From JBFHIZ01 sp041596215 (GTDB lineage Bacteria > Bacillota > Clostridia > Lachnospirales > Lachnospiraceae), in the NCBI GenBank assembly GCA_041596215.1, contig JBFHIZ010000009.1:1-64000 (forward strand): a stretch of DNA of 64,000 bases. Direction: 5' to 3'. The notes below the pieces were generated by a model. It ran no database searches. It saw only the letters and a program-made list of their open reading frames with translations, and had not been told where the DNA came from. The position numbers and the translations under genes were made by a program. This document shows positions 16,735-25,146 of the stretch, one piece after another; the stretch's first letter is position 1, and every line of letters begins with the position of its first letter.

Positions 16735-18588
16735 ATGATATTAGAAACGATAAAAAAAGAAAATGATATTAAAAAGATGAATCCGAAGGATTATGATAAA
16801 TTAGCGGAAGAAATCCGTGATTTTTTAATCCATGAAATTTCCAAAACTGGTGGACATTTAGCTTCGAACTTAGGAACAATAGAATTAACAATGGCATTAC
16901 ATTTAAGTTTGAATTTGCCGAAAGATAAAATTGTTTGGGATGTTGGACATCAATCTTATACACATAAAATACTAACAGGTAGAAAAGAATGTTTTGATAA
17001 TTTAAGAGAATATGGTGGAATGAGTGGTTATCCTAAAACAACGGAGAGCATTTGTGATGTTTTTAATACTGGACATAGTTCCACTTCGATTTCTGCAGGA
17101 CTTGGATTAGTAGAAGCTAGAGATATTAAACATGAAAAGCATACCATTGTTTCTGTAATTGGAGATGGTTCATTAACTGGTGGAATGGCTTATGAAGCAT
17201 TAAATAATGTCTCAAATCTTAATACGAATTTTATGATTGTGTTAAACGATAATACCATGTCTATTTCTAAAAATGTGGGAGGAGTGTCTAATTACTTAAA
17301 TAGTATTCGTACTACAAACGGATATTTAGGTTTTAAAGAAGGAATTTATAAAACGTTGCAAAAAACCATTCGTGGGGATCATATGGTGAATGTATTGCGT
17401 AAAGCAAAAAGTTCAATTAAGCAATTGGTGATTCCGGGAATGTTTTTTGAAGATATGGATATCACATATTTAGGGCCAGTAGATGGCCACGATATCAAAC
17501 GATTAGTAAAGACTTTTGAAGAAGCAAAACGATGTAAAAATGGGGTGCTTATTCATGTAATTACTGAAAAAGGAAGAGGATATGAACCTGCATTAAATCA
17601 TCCAACAAGGTATCATGGAACATCACCTTTTGAAATAGCCACTGGATTACCTAAAACAATATCAACCAAACCAAACTGGACGGATATATTTTCTACGGTT
17701 ATGGTAAAATTAGGAAAACGGGATGAAAAAGTAGTTGCAATTACTGCAGCTATGCCAGATGGTACTGGTTTAAAACGTTTTGCAAAAAGTTATCCTAAAC
17801 GATTTTTTGATGTGGGAATTGCAGAACAACATGCGGTTACATTTGCAGCAGGGCTTGCAGCCGGTGGTTTGAAACCAATCGTGGCAATTTACTCTTCGTT
17901 TTTACAAAGAGCTTATGATCAAATTTTACATGATGTTTGTTTACAGAAATTACCTGTGGTATTTGCAATTGACCGTGCAGGACTTGTTGGAAGTGATGGT
18001 GAAACACATCAAGGAATTTTTGATTTATCTTTTTTGTCTACGATTCCAAATATGACATTAATGGCACCGAAAAACAAGTGGGAATTATCAGATATGATAA
18101 AATTTGCCGTTGCTTTTGGAGCACCTATTGCAATTCGATATCCAAGAGGAGCTGTATATGAAGAATTCGAAGAATGTAGAGAACCCATTCAATATGGGAA
18201 AAGTGAAATTCTCTTTGAAGAAAAACAAGTTGCATTATTTGCGGTTGGAAACATGGTGGAAATAGCAGTGCAGGTTAGAGAAAAACTTCATAAAAAAGGA
18301 ATCAAATGTTCAATTATTAATGCTCGTTTTGTCGTTCCTATTGACAAAGAAATGCTTATGAAAATTTCAAAAAAACACAAAATTATTGTTACGATGGAAG
18401 AAAATGTGAAAAGTGGAGGCTATGGAGAACATGTTTCCGCAATATTTGAACAGGAAAAAATAAAAGTAGAGCATATTACTATTGCAATTCCAAATGTGTA
18501 TGTAGAACATGGGAATGTAAATCTTCTTAGAAAAGATGTTGGAATTGATGCAGATACAATTGTAGAGCGAATTGGAGAATTTATATAG
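16735..18588 (+). CDS. dxs: 1-deoxy-D-xylulose-5-phosphate synthase
   Basis: First enzyme of the MEP isoprenoid pathway, a thiamine-diphosphate enzyme joining pyruvate and glyceraldehyde 3-phosphate. 617 residues. The TPP motif GDGSLTGGMAYEALNN is followed by a downstream ND pair (VLNDN). The transketolase pyrimidine-binding region has DVGIAEQHAVTFAAGLA and IAIDRAGLVGSDGETHQG, then the C-terminal domain. GAGGAAAG precedes the ATG. tlyA begins on the base after the stop. Confidence 0.97.
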   Translation: MILETIKKENDIKKMNPKDYDKLAEEIRDFLIHEISKTGGHLASNLGTIELTMALHLSLNLPKDKIVWDVGHQSYTHKILTGRKECFDNLREYGGMSGYPKTTESICDVFNTGHSSTSISAGLGLVEARDIKHEKHTIVSVIGDGSLTGGMAYEALNNVSNLNTNFMIVLNDNTMSISKNVGGVSNYLNSIRTTNGYLGFKEGIYKTLQKTIRGDHMVNVLRKAKSSIKQLVIPGMFFEDMDITYLGPVDGHDIKRLVKTFEEAKRCKNGVLIHVITEKGRGYEPALNHPTRYHGTSPFEIATGLPKTISTKPNWTDIFSTVMVKLGKRDEKVVAITAAMPDGTGLKRFAKSYPKRFFDVGIAEQHAVTFAAGLAAGGLKPIVAIYSSFLQRAYDQILHDVCLQKLPVVFAIDRAGLVGSDGETHQGIFDLSFLSTIPNMTLMAPKNKWELSDMIKFAVAFGAPIAIRYPRGAVYEEFEECREPIQYGKSEILFEEKQVALFAVGNMVEIAVQVREKLHKKGIKCSIINARFVVPIDKEMLMKISKKHKIIVTMEENVKSGGYGEHVSAIFEQEKIKVEHITIAIPNVYVEHGNVNLLRKDVGIDADTIVERIGEFI

Positions 18589-19401
18589 ATGAAAGAAAGA
18601 TTGGATGTCTTGTTGGTAAAAAATGGATTTGCACCTTCTAGAGAAAAAGCAAAAGCAATTATTATGTGTGGGAATGTTTTTATTAATGAGCAACGAGAAG
18701 ATAAACCAGGTAGTGCATTTGATGAAGAGAAAATTAATATTGAGGTACGAGGCAGTACGTTAAGATATGTAAGTAGAGGTGGATTGAAATTGGAAAAAGC
18801 CTTGCAGACATTTCCAATTTCTTTAGAAAATAAAATATGCATGGATATTGGTTCTTCCACGGGGGGCTTTACGGATTGTATGCTTCAAAATGGAGCAAAA
18901 AAAGTCTATGCAGTGGATGTAGGACATGGACAACTTGCTTGGAAGCTTCGTATTGATGAACGGGTTATATGCATGGAAAAAACAAATTTTCGTTATATGA
19001 AAAAAGATGATATTTCGGATGAATTGGATTTTGCATCAGTAGATGTATCCTTTATTTCATTAACAAAAATATTGCCACCAGCATATATGCTGTTAAAAGA
19101 GGATGCGCAGATGGTTTGTTTGATTAAACCGCAATTTGAAGCAGGAAGAGATAATGTTGGGAAAAAGGGAGTTGTTCGTGATTCCAAGGTACATGCGGAT
19201 GTAATTGAAAAAATCGTAAATTTTGTGCAAGATATTTCTTTTGAAGTACTTGGAATCGATTTTTCTCCAGTGAAAGGTCCAGAAGGAAATATTGAATATT
19301 TATTATATTTAAAGAAAAAGAAAACGGTCATACCAAATGATTGGAAAGACTTTATTCATAAATTAGTGAATGAATCACACAAGGAATTGGTCAAATCATA
19401 G
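18589..19401 (+). CDS. tlyA: TlyA-type rRNA 2'-O-methyltransferase (hemolysin A family)
   Basis: 270 residues. An N-terminal S4 RNA-binding domain (ERLDVLLVKNGFAPSREKAK) is fused to an FtsJ/RrmJ-like SAM methyltransferase domain (MDIGSSTGGFTDCMLQNGA, VDVSFISLTKILPP, LIKPQFEAGRDNVGKKGVVRD). In Mycobacterium, TlyA methylates 16S and 23S rRNA and affects capreomycin sensitivity; the target here is assumed by homology. The dxs-tlyA-nadK-argR-recN order is conserved in Firmicutes. Confidence 0.93.
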   Translation: MKERLDVLLVKNGFAPSREKAKAIIMCGNVFINEQREDKPGSAFDEEKINIEVRGSTLRYVSRGGLKLEKALQTFPISLENKICMDIGSSTGGFTDCMLQNGAKKVYAVDVGHGQLAWKLRIDERVICMEKTNFRYMKKDDISDELDFASVDVSFISLTKILPPAYMLLKEDAQMVCLIKPQFEAGRDNVGKKGVVRDSKVHADVIEKIVNFVQDISFEVLGIDFSPVKGPEGNIEYLLYLKKKKTVIPNDWKDFIHKLVNESHKELVKS

Positions 19402-19430
19402 GAACATGAGGACACATAAAGGGAAGAAAC

Positions 19431-20258
19431 ATGGAAAAATTTTGTATTATTACGAACCAGTTTAAAGATGAGAATAATACTGTTACAAAACGGGTTTTGA
19501 ATTATCTGAGAAAAGAAAATAAAGTGGTTTACACCAAGGAAAATGATGGAAGACAGGTAGCAGATGAGGTGGAATGCATTATTGTACTTGGAGGGGATGG
19601 AACGTTATTGAAAGCAGCACGTGACAATCGAAAAAGTGGAATTCCTTTAATGGGAATTAATCTTGGAACTTTGGGGTATCTGTCATCCGTTGAAAAGGAA
19701 AATACAGAAGAAGCATTATTTATGCTTTTAAATGGAAATTATCAAATTGAAACAAGAATGATGATTGCTGGAATAGTTGCTTTTAAAAATAAGACAAAAA
19801 GAGATGAAATTCATGCTTTAAATGATATTGTTATTTCAAGAGGTGGTATTTCCCATATCGTTTCGTTTCGGATATTTATAAATGGACAGTATTTAAATAC
19901 ATATCATGCAGATGGGGTAATTGTATCTACACCGACGGGTTCGACTAGTTACAATTTATCTGCAGGAGGACCAATTGTTGAACCCAACGCAAGACTTTTA
20001 ATGTTGACACCGATATGTCCACATACATTAAATACAAGAAGCATTGTATTTTCAGCAAAGGATAAAATAACGATTCGTGTGGATGAAGGTAAAAAGGAAG
20101 AAATTCAAAGTGCAGTAGTTAATTTTGATGGAGAAGAAGCGATTGTTTTAGAAGCTGGAGATGAGATTACGATTCGTGAATCGGAACTTTCTACGAAAAT
20201 AATGAAGTTAGATGATATTAGTTTTTTAGGTACATTACATAAAAAAATGGCAGAGTAA
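19431..20258 (+). CDS. nadK: NAD(+) kinase
   Basis: Phosphorylates NAD to NADP. The family signatures are IIVLGGDGTLLKAAR (GGDG), MGINLGTLGYLSSVE (NLG) and DGVIVSTPTGSTSYNLSAGGPIV (NE/D loop region). 275 residues, normal. It starts 30 bp after tlyA with GGGAAG upstream. argR begins 15 bp after the stop. Confidence 0.96.
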   Translation: MEKFCIITNQFKDENNTVTKRVLNYLRKENKVVYTKENDGRQVADEVECIIVLGGDGTLLKAARDNRKSGIPLMGINLGTLGYLSSVEKENTEEALFMLLNGNYQIETRMMIAGIVAFKNKTKRDEIHALNDIVISRGGISHIVSFRIFINGQYLNTYHADGVIVSTPTGSTSYNLSAGGPIVEPNARLLMLTPICPHTLNTRSIVFSAKDKITIRVDEGKKEEIQSAVVNFDGEEAIVLEAGDEITIRESELSTKIMKLDDISFLGTLHKKMAE

Positions 20259-20272
20259 TAATGGAGGGTCAA

Positions 20273-20725
20273 ATGAAAAAAGGGAGACATACAAGAATTA
20301 TTGAGTTGATTTCATCAAACAAAGTGGAAACGCAAGAAGAACTTGCAGATTTATTACGAAGAGAAGGATATGATGTGACGCAAGCAACCGTTTCAAGAGA
20401 CATTCGTGAACTCAAATTAACAAAAATCCCGACAGAAGATGGAAAGCAAATATACAGATTATTAAAAAATAATAATGAACATCTGTATGATAAGTATGTG
20501 CGTGTGTTAAAAGATGGGTTTTTATCAATGGATACGGCACAGAATATACTCGTTGTGAAAACAGTAAGCGGTATGGCAATGGCAGTCGCAGCGGCACTTG
20601 ATGGACTTGAAATGCCAGAAATTGTAGGAAGTATTGCTGGAGATGATACAATTATGGTAGCAATTCGAACGAATGATGACACAAAAGTGGTGATGAATAA
20701 TATTCGCCAAAAACTAATATTATAG
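20273..20725 (+). CDS. argR: Arginine repressor
   Basis: Hexameric arginine-responsive regulator. The N-terminal winged helix contains RHTRIIELISSNKVETQEEL and the recognition segment DVTQATVSRDIRELKLTKIP. The C-terminal oligomerisation domain includes VLVVKTVSG-like text and the arginine-binding GSIAGDDTIMVA (the GDDT motif). 150 residues. ATG at 20273 follows GGAGGG; the in-frame ATG at 20261 overlaps that site. No arginine biosynthesis genes lie in the window; the position between nadK and recN is a conserved genomic habit. Confidence 0.95.
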   Translation: MKKGRHTRIIELISSNKVETQEELADLLRREGYDVTQATVSRDIRELKLTKIPTEDGKQIYRLLKNNNEHLYDKYVRVLKDGFLSMDTAQNILVVKTVSGMAMAVAAALDGLEMPEIVGSIAGDDTIMVAIRTNDDTKVVMNNIRQKLIL

Positions 20726-20764
20726 GAACAAATAGTATGCGAATAATATCCATAAGGAGTAAGA

Positions 20765-22450
20765 ATGTTAATTAGTTTACATGTGAAAAATGTTGCATTA
20801 ATAGATGAAGTAGAAGTTTATTTTAATGAGGGATTAAATATCTTATCAGGTGAAACGGGAGCAGGGAAATCAATTCTTATTGGTTCTATTAATCTTGCAT
20901 TAGGAGAACGTGCAGAGACCGATTTAATAAGAACAGGGGCTTCTTTTGCATTCATAGAACTTGTTTTTCAGATTAAGAAGAAATCACAAATTAAGCTCAT
21001 TCAAGATATGGATATTCCAGTGGAAGAAGATGGAATGATATTATTGCAGAGACGAATTATGCCAGGAAGAAGTATATGCAAAGTTTGTGGAGAAATGATG
21101 CCAATAAAAAAAGTAAGAGAATTAGCGGCTTATTTGATTCATATTCATGGGCAAATGGAAACACAGTCTTTATTTGATTTGGATAAGCAAAGAGAATTTG
21201 TTGATTTATATGCTGGAATTGAAATGGAGCAAGCACTTGCAGAATATAAAGATCAATATACCTTATACATAGAATTGAAAAAAAAGCTTGCAGAGTTTCA
21301 TGCCGATGATCGGATTTCTATGAAGGAATATGATTTGGCAACTTATGAGCTAAATGAAATTATAAACGCAAATTTACAAATAGGAGAAGATGAATTATTA
21401 GAAACTTCTTATCGAAAAATGAAAAATAATAAAAATATTATGGATGGTTTGAAAGATGCCAATTTTTTACTTGGAGAGGAAGATGGTGTTGTTGAGCAAT
21501 TAGCGAGAATTCTACGATCGCTAAGGAATGTGCTTACTTTTGATGAGTCATTAGAGAAAATATTTGAAATGGTAAATGATGCAGATTCTATTTTATCTGA
21601 TGCTTCAAGAGAAATATTGGATTATATGAATACCTGTGAATTTACGCAAGACACTTTTTTAGAAGTGGAAAATCGGTTGAATTTACTTAATCATTTAAAG
21701 GATAAATATGGAAATACGATAGAAGATATCTTTGCGTATATGAATTCGTTGCAAGAAAAAATAGAACGATTAGAAAATAAAGAACGATATTTGAAAGAAC
21801 ATAAAGAAAAATTAAAAATTGTAGAAGACGAGATTTATCAAAAAGCGGAAAAGATATCGAATCTTCGAAAAATAAACAGTGCTAAATTGCAAGAAGGAAT
21901 CAACAAGGCTTTATTAGATTTAAATTTTCAAACAGCAGATTTTGAAATTGCTTTACAAAAAAAAGAATGTTGCAATCGATTTGGACAAGATGAAATCGTT
22001 TTTATGATATCTACAAATCCAGGGGAACCATTAAAACCTTTGTCTACCGTAGCAAGTGGAGGAGAATTGTCGCGAATTATGCTGGCTCTTAAAACTGTTA
22101 TGGCGAGAAATGATGCAGTAGAAGCCATTATTTTTGATGAAATTGATGCAGGGGTAAGTGGGAAAACGGCTTGGAAAGTTTCGGAAAAACTTGCAAAAGT
22201 TTCTAAAGATCAACAAGTAATATGCATAACACATTTGCCACAAATTGCAGCAATGGCAGATGCACATTATTTAATTGAGAAAACAAGTACGAACCTATCC
22301 ACGCAAACAAAGATTCAAAAACTTGAAGAAAAAGAGTCCTTGTCTGAATTGGCTAGAATGCTAGGCGGAGAGACTATTACAGATGCAGCAAAGGAAAATG
22401 CAAAAGAAATGAAAGTTCTCGCAGAGAGAACGAAAAACAACTTTAAGTAA
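20765..22450 (+). CDS. recN: DNA repair protein RecN
   Basis: SMC-like ATPase acting early in double-strand break repair. Walker A is LSGETGAGKSILIGSINLAL, followed by two long coiled-coil arms (about residues 160-370), then the signature ASGGELSRIMLALK and Walker B EAIIFDEIDAGVSG with ITHLPQIAAMAD. 561 residues, full length. AAGGAG lies 6 nt before the ATG. In many spore-forming Firmicutes spoIVB and spo0A follow recN; here glgA follows. Confidence 0.97.
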   Translation: MLISLHVKNVALIDEVEVYFNEGLNILSGETGAGKSILIGSINLALGERAETDLIRTGASFAFIELVFQIKKKSQIKLIQDMDIPVEEDGMILLQRRIMPGRSICKVCGEMMPIKKVRELAAYLIHIHGQMETQSLFDLDKQREFVDLYAGIEMEQALAEYKDQYTLYIELKKKLAEFHADDRISMKEYDLATYELNEIINANLQIGEDELLETSYRKMKNNKNIMDGLKDANFLLGEEDGVVEQLARILRSLRNVLTFDESLEKIFEMVNDADSILSDASREILDYMNTCEFTQDTFLEVENRLNLLNHLKDKYGNTIEDIFAYMNSLQEKIERLENKERYLKEHKEKLKIVEDEIYQKAEKISNLRKINSAKLQEGINKALLDLNFQTADFEIALQKKECCNRFGQDEIVFMISTNPGEPLKPLSTVASGGELSRIMLALKTVMARNDAVEAIIFDEIDAGVSGKTAWKVSEKLAKVSKDQQVICITHLPQIAAMADAHYLIEKTSTNLSTQTKIQKLEEKESLSELARMLGGETITDAAKENAKEMKVLAERTKNNFK

Positions 22451-22506
22451 ACAAGCAAAAGCATGATACTTAATATGTTAATTATGGAAATAAGGGGGGA
22501 GCTTAT

Positions 22507-23958
22507 ATGAAAAAAATATTGTATGTAGCGTCGGAAGCCGTTCCATTTATCAAGACAGGAGGCTTGGCAGATGTGGTTGGATCGCTACCAAAATATATTG
22601 ATCATAGATATTTTGATATCAGAATTGTATTACCAAAATATTTATGTATGTCTCCAGAGTTTGAAAAAAAGTTAACTTATATTACGCATTTTTATATGGA
22701 TTTTAATTGGCGGGACCAGTATGTGGGTATTTTGGAAACTAAGATGGATGGAATCACCTATTATTTTATTGATAACGAAGGATATTTTGGTGGACCGACT
22801 CCTTACACAAGTGATTGGCATTTTGACATTGAAAAGTTTGCCTTTTTTTCAAAAGCTGTATTAGCTATGTTGCCTGTCATTGAGTTTAAACCAGATGTAG
22901 TACATTGCCATGATTGGCAAACTGGTTTGGTGCCAGTATATATGAAGGAACGTTTTCACGAAGGCGATTTCTTTTGCGGAATGAAATCAATTATGACCAT
23001 TCATAATATAAAATTTCAAGGTTGTTGGGATGTAAATACCATTCAAAATATGACTGGTTTACCACCACATTATTTTACACCGGATAAATTGGAATCGTAT
23101 AAAGATGCCAATTTGTTAAAAGGTGGAATTGTATATGCAGATGCAATTACGACGGTTAGTCCAACCTATGCAGAGGAAATAAAAACTGTATTTTACGGAG
23201 AAGGACTCGATGGTGTATTAAATTCAAGAAGAAACGATTTGCGTGGTATTCTAAATGGCATTGATTATGAAGTGTATGATCCAGAAAAAGATACCATGAT
23301 TACATATCCTTACAATGCCATTCGCTTTCGAAAAGAGAAGGAAAAGAATAAATTAGCGTTACAAAAAGAAATGGGAATAGAAGTGAGTTCTGAAAAATTT
23401 TTAATTGGTATTGTTTCTCGCTTAACGGATCAAAAAGGATTGGACTTGATATCCTATGTTATGGATGAATTGTGCCAAGATGAAAATGTGCAAATTGTAG
23501 TGTTAGGAACGGGAGAAGAACGATATGAAAATATGTTCCGACATTTTGATTGGAAATATAAGAATAAGGTAGCTGCCAAAATATTTTATAATGAAGCATT
23601 ATCTCATAAAATTTATGCTTCCGCGGATGCATTTTTAATGCCTTCTTTGTTTGAACCTTGTGGATTAAGTCAGTTGATGGCATTGCGTTATGGAACGGTT
23701 CCAATTGTCAGAGAAACAGGAGGCTTAAAAGATACGGTTTTTCCTTACAATGAATATGAGAATACAGGAACTGGTTTTTCTTTTGTCAATTATAATGCGC
23801 ATGAGATGTTAGCATGTATTCGTTACGCTGAAAATATATTTTTTCATCGAAAAAGGGAATGGAACAAAATTATTGATCGAGGGATGGCAATGGATTTTTC
23901 CTGGAATGTTTCCGCAAAAAAATATCAAGAAATGTATGATTGGATTATAGAGTATTAA
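22507..23958 (+). CDS. glgA: Glycogen synthase (ADP-glucose type, GT5)
   Basis: Extends alpha-1,4-glucan from ADP-glucose. The N-terminal AEVVPF-like opening with KTGGLADVVGSLPKYI is the ADP-glucose-binding signature, and HCHDWQTGLVPVYMK and SPTYAEEI are family motifs. The C-terminal GT-B half has IVSRLTDQKGLDLI, EPCGLSQLMALRYGTVPIVRETGGLKDTV. 483 residues. AGGGGGGAG precedes the ATG. It is not next to glgC, glgB or glgP; the nearest alpha-glucan gene is the GH13 enzyme at 26.4-28.2 kb. Confidence 0.95.
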   Translation: MKKILYVASEAVPFIKTGGLADVVGSLPKYIDHRYFDIRIVLPKYLCMSPEFEKKLTYITHFYMDFNWRDQYVGILETKMDGITYYFIDNEGYFGGPTPYTSDWHFDIEKFAFFSKAVLAMLPVIEFKPDVVHCHDWQTGLVPVYMKERFHEGDFFCGMKSIMTIHNIKFQGCWDVNTIQNMTGLPPHYFTPDKLESYKDANLLKGGIVYADAITTVSPTYAEEIKTVFYGEGLDGVLNSRRNDLRGILNGIDYEVYDPEKDTMITYPYNAIRFRKEKEKNKLALQKEMGIEVSSEKFLIGIVSRLTDQKGLDLISYVMDELCQDENVQIVVLGTGEERYENMFRHFDWKYKNKVAAKIFYNEALSHKIYASADAFLMPSLFEPCGLSQLMALRYGTVPIVRETGGLKDTVFPYNEYENTGTGFSFVNYNAHEMLACIRYAENIFFHRKREWNKIIDRGMAMDFSWNVSAKKYQEMYDWIIEY

Positions 23959-23960
23959 AA

Positions 23961-23996
23961 ATCAAGTCATGAGTCATATTTGATTCATGACTTGAT
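23961..23996 (+). terminator. Hairpin after glgA, possible terminator without U-tract
   Basis: ATCAAGTCATGA (23961-23972) and TCATGACTTGAT (23985-23996) form a perfect 12-bp stem with a 12-nt loop, three bases after the glgA stop. No T-run follows, so it may stabilise the 3' end or attenuate weakly. Confidence 0.5.
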
Positions 23997-24020
23997 CATA
24001 TTGAAAGGAGATATTTAACT

Positions 24021-25130
24021 TTGGCAAATAGGAATAAAGATGATTTTGAAAACGCGTTTGAAAAGCCTTTTTCAAGTATAAGAAGGAAGGGGAAAAGTGC
24101 ATCATTTGAAGTGCTTTTTGCGTTTGTTTTAATTTGGGCAGTACTTGTAACACTTTTTTGTGTTTATTTAGTTCTTTTTGAAGGAGGGTTTCAAGAAAAG
24201 TTACAAAATCAACATGATACATCGTCAGTAAATGTTACTTCGGAAGAATTGGAGTTAAAACTTATAACAGCAAAGGAAGAAGCAAGAGCTGAATTTCTTC
24301 AAGAATTAAAAGATAAAATGCTTACTGGAAATGGAAGTGTAAGTATGCTTAGAGATTTTTTCCCAGAAGAAATTATATATTTAAAAGATGGAGAATACAA
24401 ATTTTATCCAATTTCGGATACGTTGAAGAAAAATCCTTATACAAATATATCTTTTAGGCAAGAAGAAGAAACAAAAATTTTAGAGGCATTTGAAGATAGC
24501 AAGTCGGTATCTCGATTTGGAATAGATGTGTCAAAACATAATGGAGAAATCAATTGGGATATTGTAGGGAAAACGGAAGTTTCGTTTGCTTTTATTCGTT
24601 TGGGGTATCGTGGATATGGAACTGGAAAGCTTGCATTAGATGATCAATATATCAACAATATGGAAGGTATTAAACAAACTGGAATTGATGTAGGTGTATA
24701 TTTTTTTACACAAGCAATTTCAGAAGAAGAAGCGGTTGAAGAAGCGGAATTTTTACTTGCAAACATCGAGGACTACAACTTGGATCTTCCAATTGTAATT
24801 GATGTAGAAAAATTGGATGTGACGGATCCAAGAACAAAAGATTTAACGGTAGAAGAACGAACTGATTTTTGTATTGCTTTTTGTAAGCGTATAGAAGCAG
24901 AGGGATATGAAACCATAATTTATGGAAATCTAATCACTTTTATGGAGCTATTGGATATTACAAGACTTGAAGAATATAAAAAATGGTTTGCATTTTATGA
25001 TAATGCCGAATATTACTATCCTTATGATTTTGACATTTGGCAATATAGTGAATCTGGCTTATTAGATGGTGTGAATGAAAAGGTTGATTTTAATGTATTT
25101 TTTGAAAAAGAAAAAATAACAGAACAATAA
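24021..25130 (+). CDS. Membrane-anchored GH25 lysozyme-like muramidase
   Basis: 369 residues. A basic cytoplasmic N-terminus (about 35 residues), one membrane segment (FEVLFAFVLIWAVLVTLFCVYLVLF) and a helical, charged stalk precede a GH25 domain from about residue 168. The domain begins FGIDVSKHNGEINWD (catalytic Asp region), with FAFIRLGYRGYGTGKLALD, GVYFFTQAISEEEAVEEA and LPIVIDVEKLD containing the likely catalytic Glu. The C-terminus has WQYSESGLLDGV, another family mark. Predicted to cut the MurNAc-GlcNAc bond from the outer membrane face. TTG start with AAGGAG 10 nt upstream. The phosphoesterase gene starts 17 bp downstream. Confidence 0.9.
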   Translation: MANRNKDDFENAFEKPFSSIRRKGKSASFEVLFAFVLIWAVLVTLFCVYLVLFEGGFQEKLQNQHDTSSVNVTSEELELKLITAKEEARAEFLQELKDKMLTGNGSVSMLRDFFPEEIIYLKDGEYKFYPISDTLKKNPYTNISFRQEEETKILEAFEDSKSVSRFGIDVSKHNGEINWDIVGKTEVSFAFIRLGYRGYGTGKLALDDQYINNMEGIKQTGIDVGVYFFTQAISEEEAVEEAEFLLANIEDYNLDLPIVIDVEKLDVTDPRTKDLTVEERTDFCIAFCKRIEAEGYETIIYGNLITFMELLDITRLEEYKKWFAFYDNAEYYYPYDFDIWQYSESGLLDGVNEKVDFNVFFEKEKITEQ

Positions 25131-25146
25131 TTTGTAGGGAGAAATC

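Noticed and set aside
18420..18860. 146-codon antisense frame across the dxs-tlyA junction
   Set aside because: Serine/proline-rich shadow composition, no ribosome binding site, fully covered by two well-supported genes.
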